Under the pieces are notes generated by a model. It worked only from the letters and a program-made list of their open reading frames with translations. It was not told the DNA's origin and did not search any database. Shown one piece after another: positions 5,942 to 6,018 of a stretch of 6,018 bases of DNA. Both the position numbers and the translations under genes were made by a program. The DNA comes from an uncultured Clostridia bacterium. GTDB lineage: Bacteria; Bacillota; Clostridia; Oscillospirales; CAG-272. The stretch spans positions 1 to 6,018 of the forward strand of contig CALYSG010000103.1 of the NCBI GenBank assembly GCA_945485605.1, given 5' to 3'. Positions within the stretch are counted from its first letter, which is position 1; every line of letters begins with the position of its first letter.

Positions 5942-6018
5942 TAACCTACATCTATTCCAAGCGGTATGAGAAGCCCATCCCTGAATTGGGAGTGTATACC
6001 GATAATAACGGGGTGTTA
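4217..6018 (-). mobile_element. End of an integrated element carrying a large serine recombinase (partial)
   Basis: The recombinase lies directly against a truncated host gene (spoVT), as is typical for the end of an integrated phage, integrative conjugative element or Tn4451-like transposon. Everything left of about 4216 looks like host chromosome: a spoVT remnant with its terminator, rqcH, the HAD gene and the pantothenate kinase gene. The element would extend right, beyond the window, and its far end should carry the missing first ~28 codons of spoVT. No cargo gene is visible in the 1.8 kb present, so the type of element cannot be named. Confidence 0.7.

Noticed and set aside
1..6018. CRISPR arrays, tRNA or rRNA genes, and insertion-sequence terminal repeats
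   Set aside because: I looked on both strands and saw no regularly spaced repeats, tRNA-like cloverleaf, rRNA sequence, or paired terminal inverted repeats flanking a transposase.

Overview
The window looks like a spore-forming, fairly GC-rich member of the Firmicutes/Clostridia. The evidence is a type II pantothenate kinase, an RqcH/FbpA-type NFACT protein, most of the sporulation regulator SpoVT, and a serine recombinase of the kind carried by clostridial integrative elements. No species can be named from the sequence alone.

Layout. Positions 1-74 precede the first gene and hold only a weak inverted repeat. A pantothenate kinase gene (coaW type) runs leftward from 908 to 75. It is divergent from a rightward pair made of a HAD-IIA phosphatase (1016-1846) and an rqcH-like gene (1850-3613), which are 3 bp apart and probably one operon. 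The 107-bp divergent gap holds two good sigma-A-type promoters that overlap each other, so both probably cannot be occupied at once. Between 3614 and 3745 there is no gene, only a bidirectional rho-independent terminator separating rqcH from the convergent leftward reading frame that follows.

The right third is the interesting part. One leftward open frame, ending at 3746, joins a serine recombinase (about 5941 down to 4217) to the C-terminal ~156 residues of SpoVT (4216 down to 3746). The SpoVT part lacks about its first 28 residues, the N-terminal half of its AbrB-like DNA-binding fold. It keeps the whole GAF-like domain and the normal C-terminus. The simplest reading is that an element carrying the recombinase has integrated inside the 5' part of spoVT, and that this is the junction at the recombinase end. 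The missing spoVT start would lie at the far end of the element, to the right of this window. This recalls elements that interrupt sporulation genes (skin in sigK, SPbeta in spsM), but here the target is spoVT and the recombinase is fused in frame to the host gene remnant.

The N-terminus of the recombinase is unsettled. The catalytic-serine motif is encoded just upstream of the first usable in-frame start codon (GTG at 5914), and the frame stays open to the window edge without an ATG, GTG or TTG.
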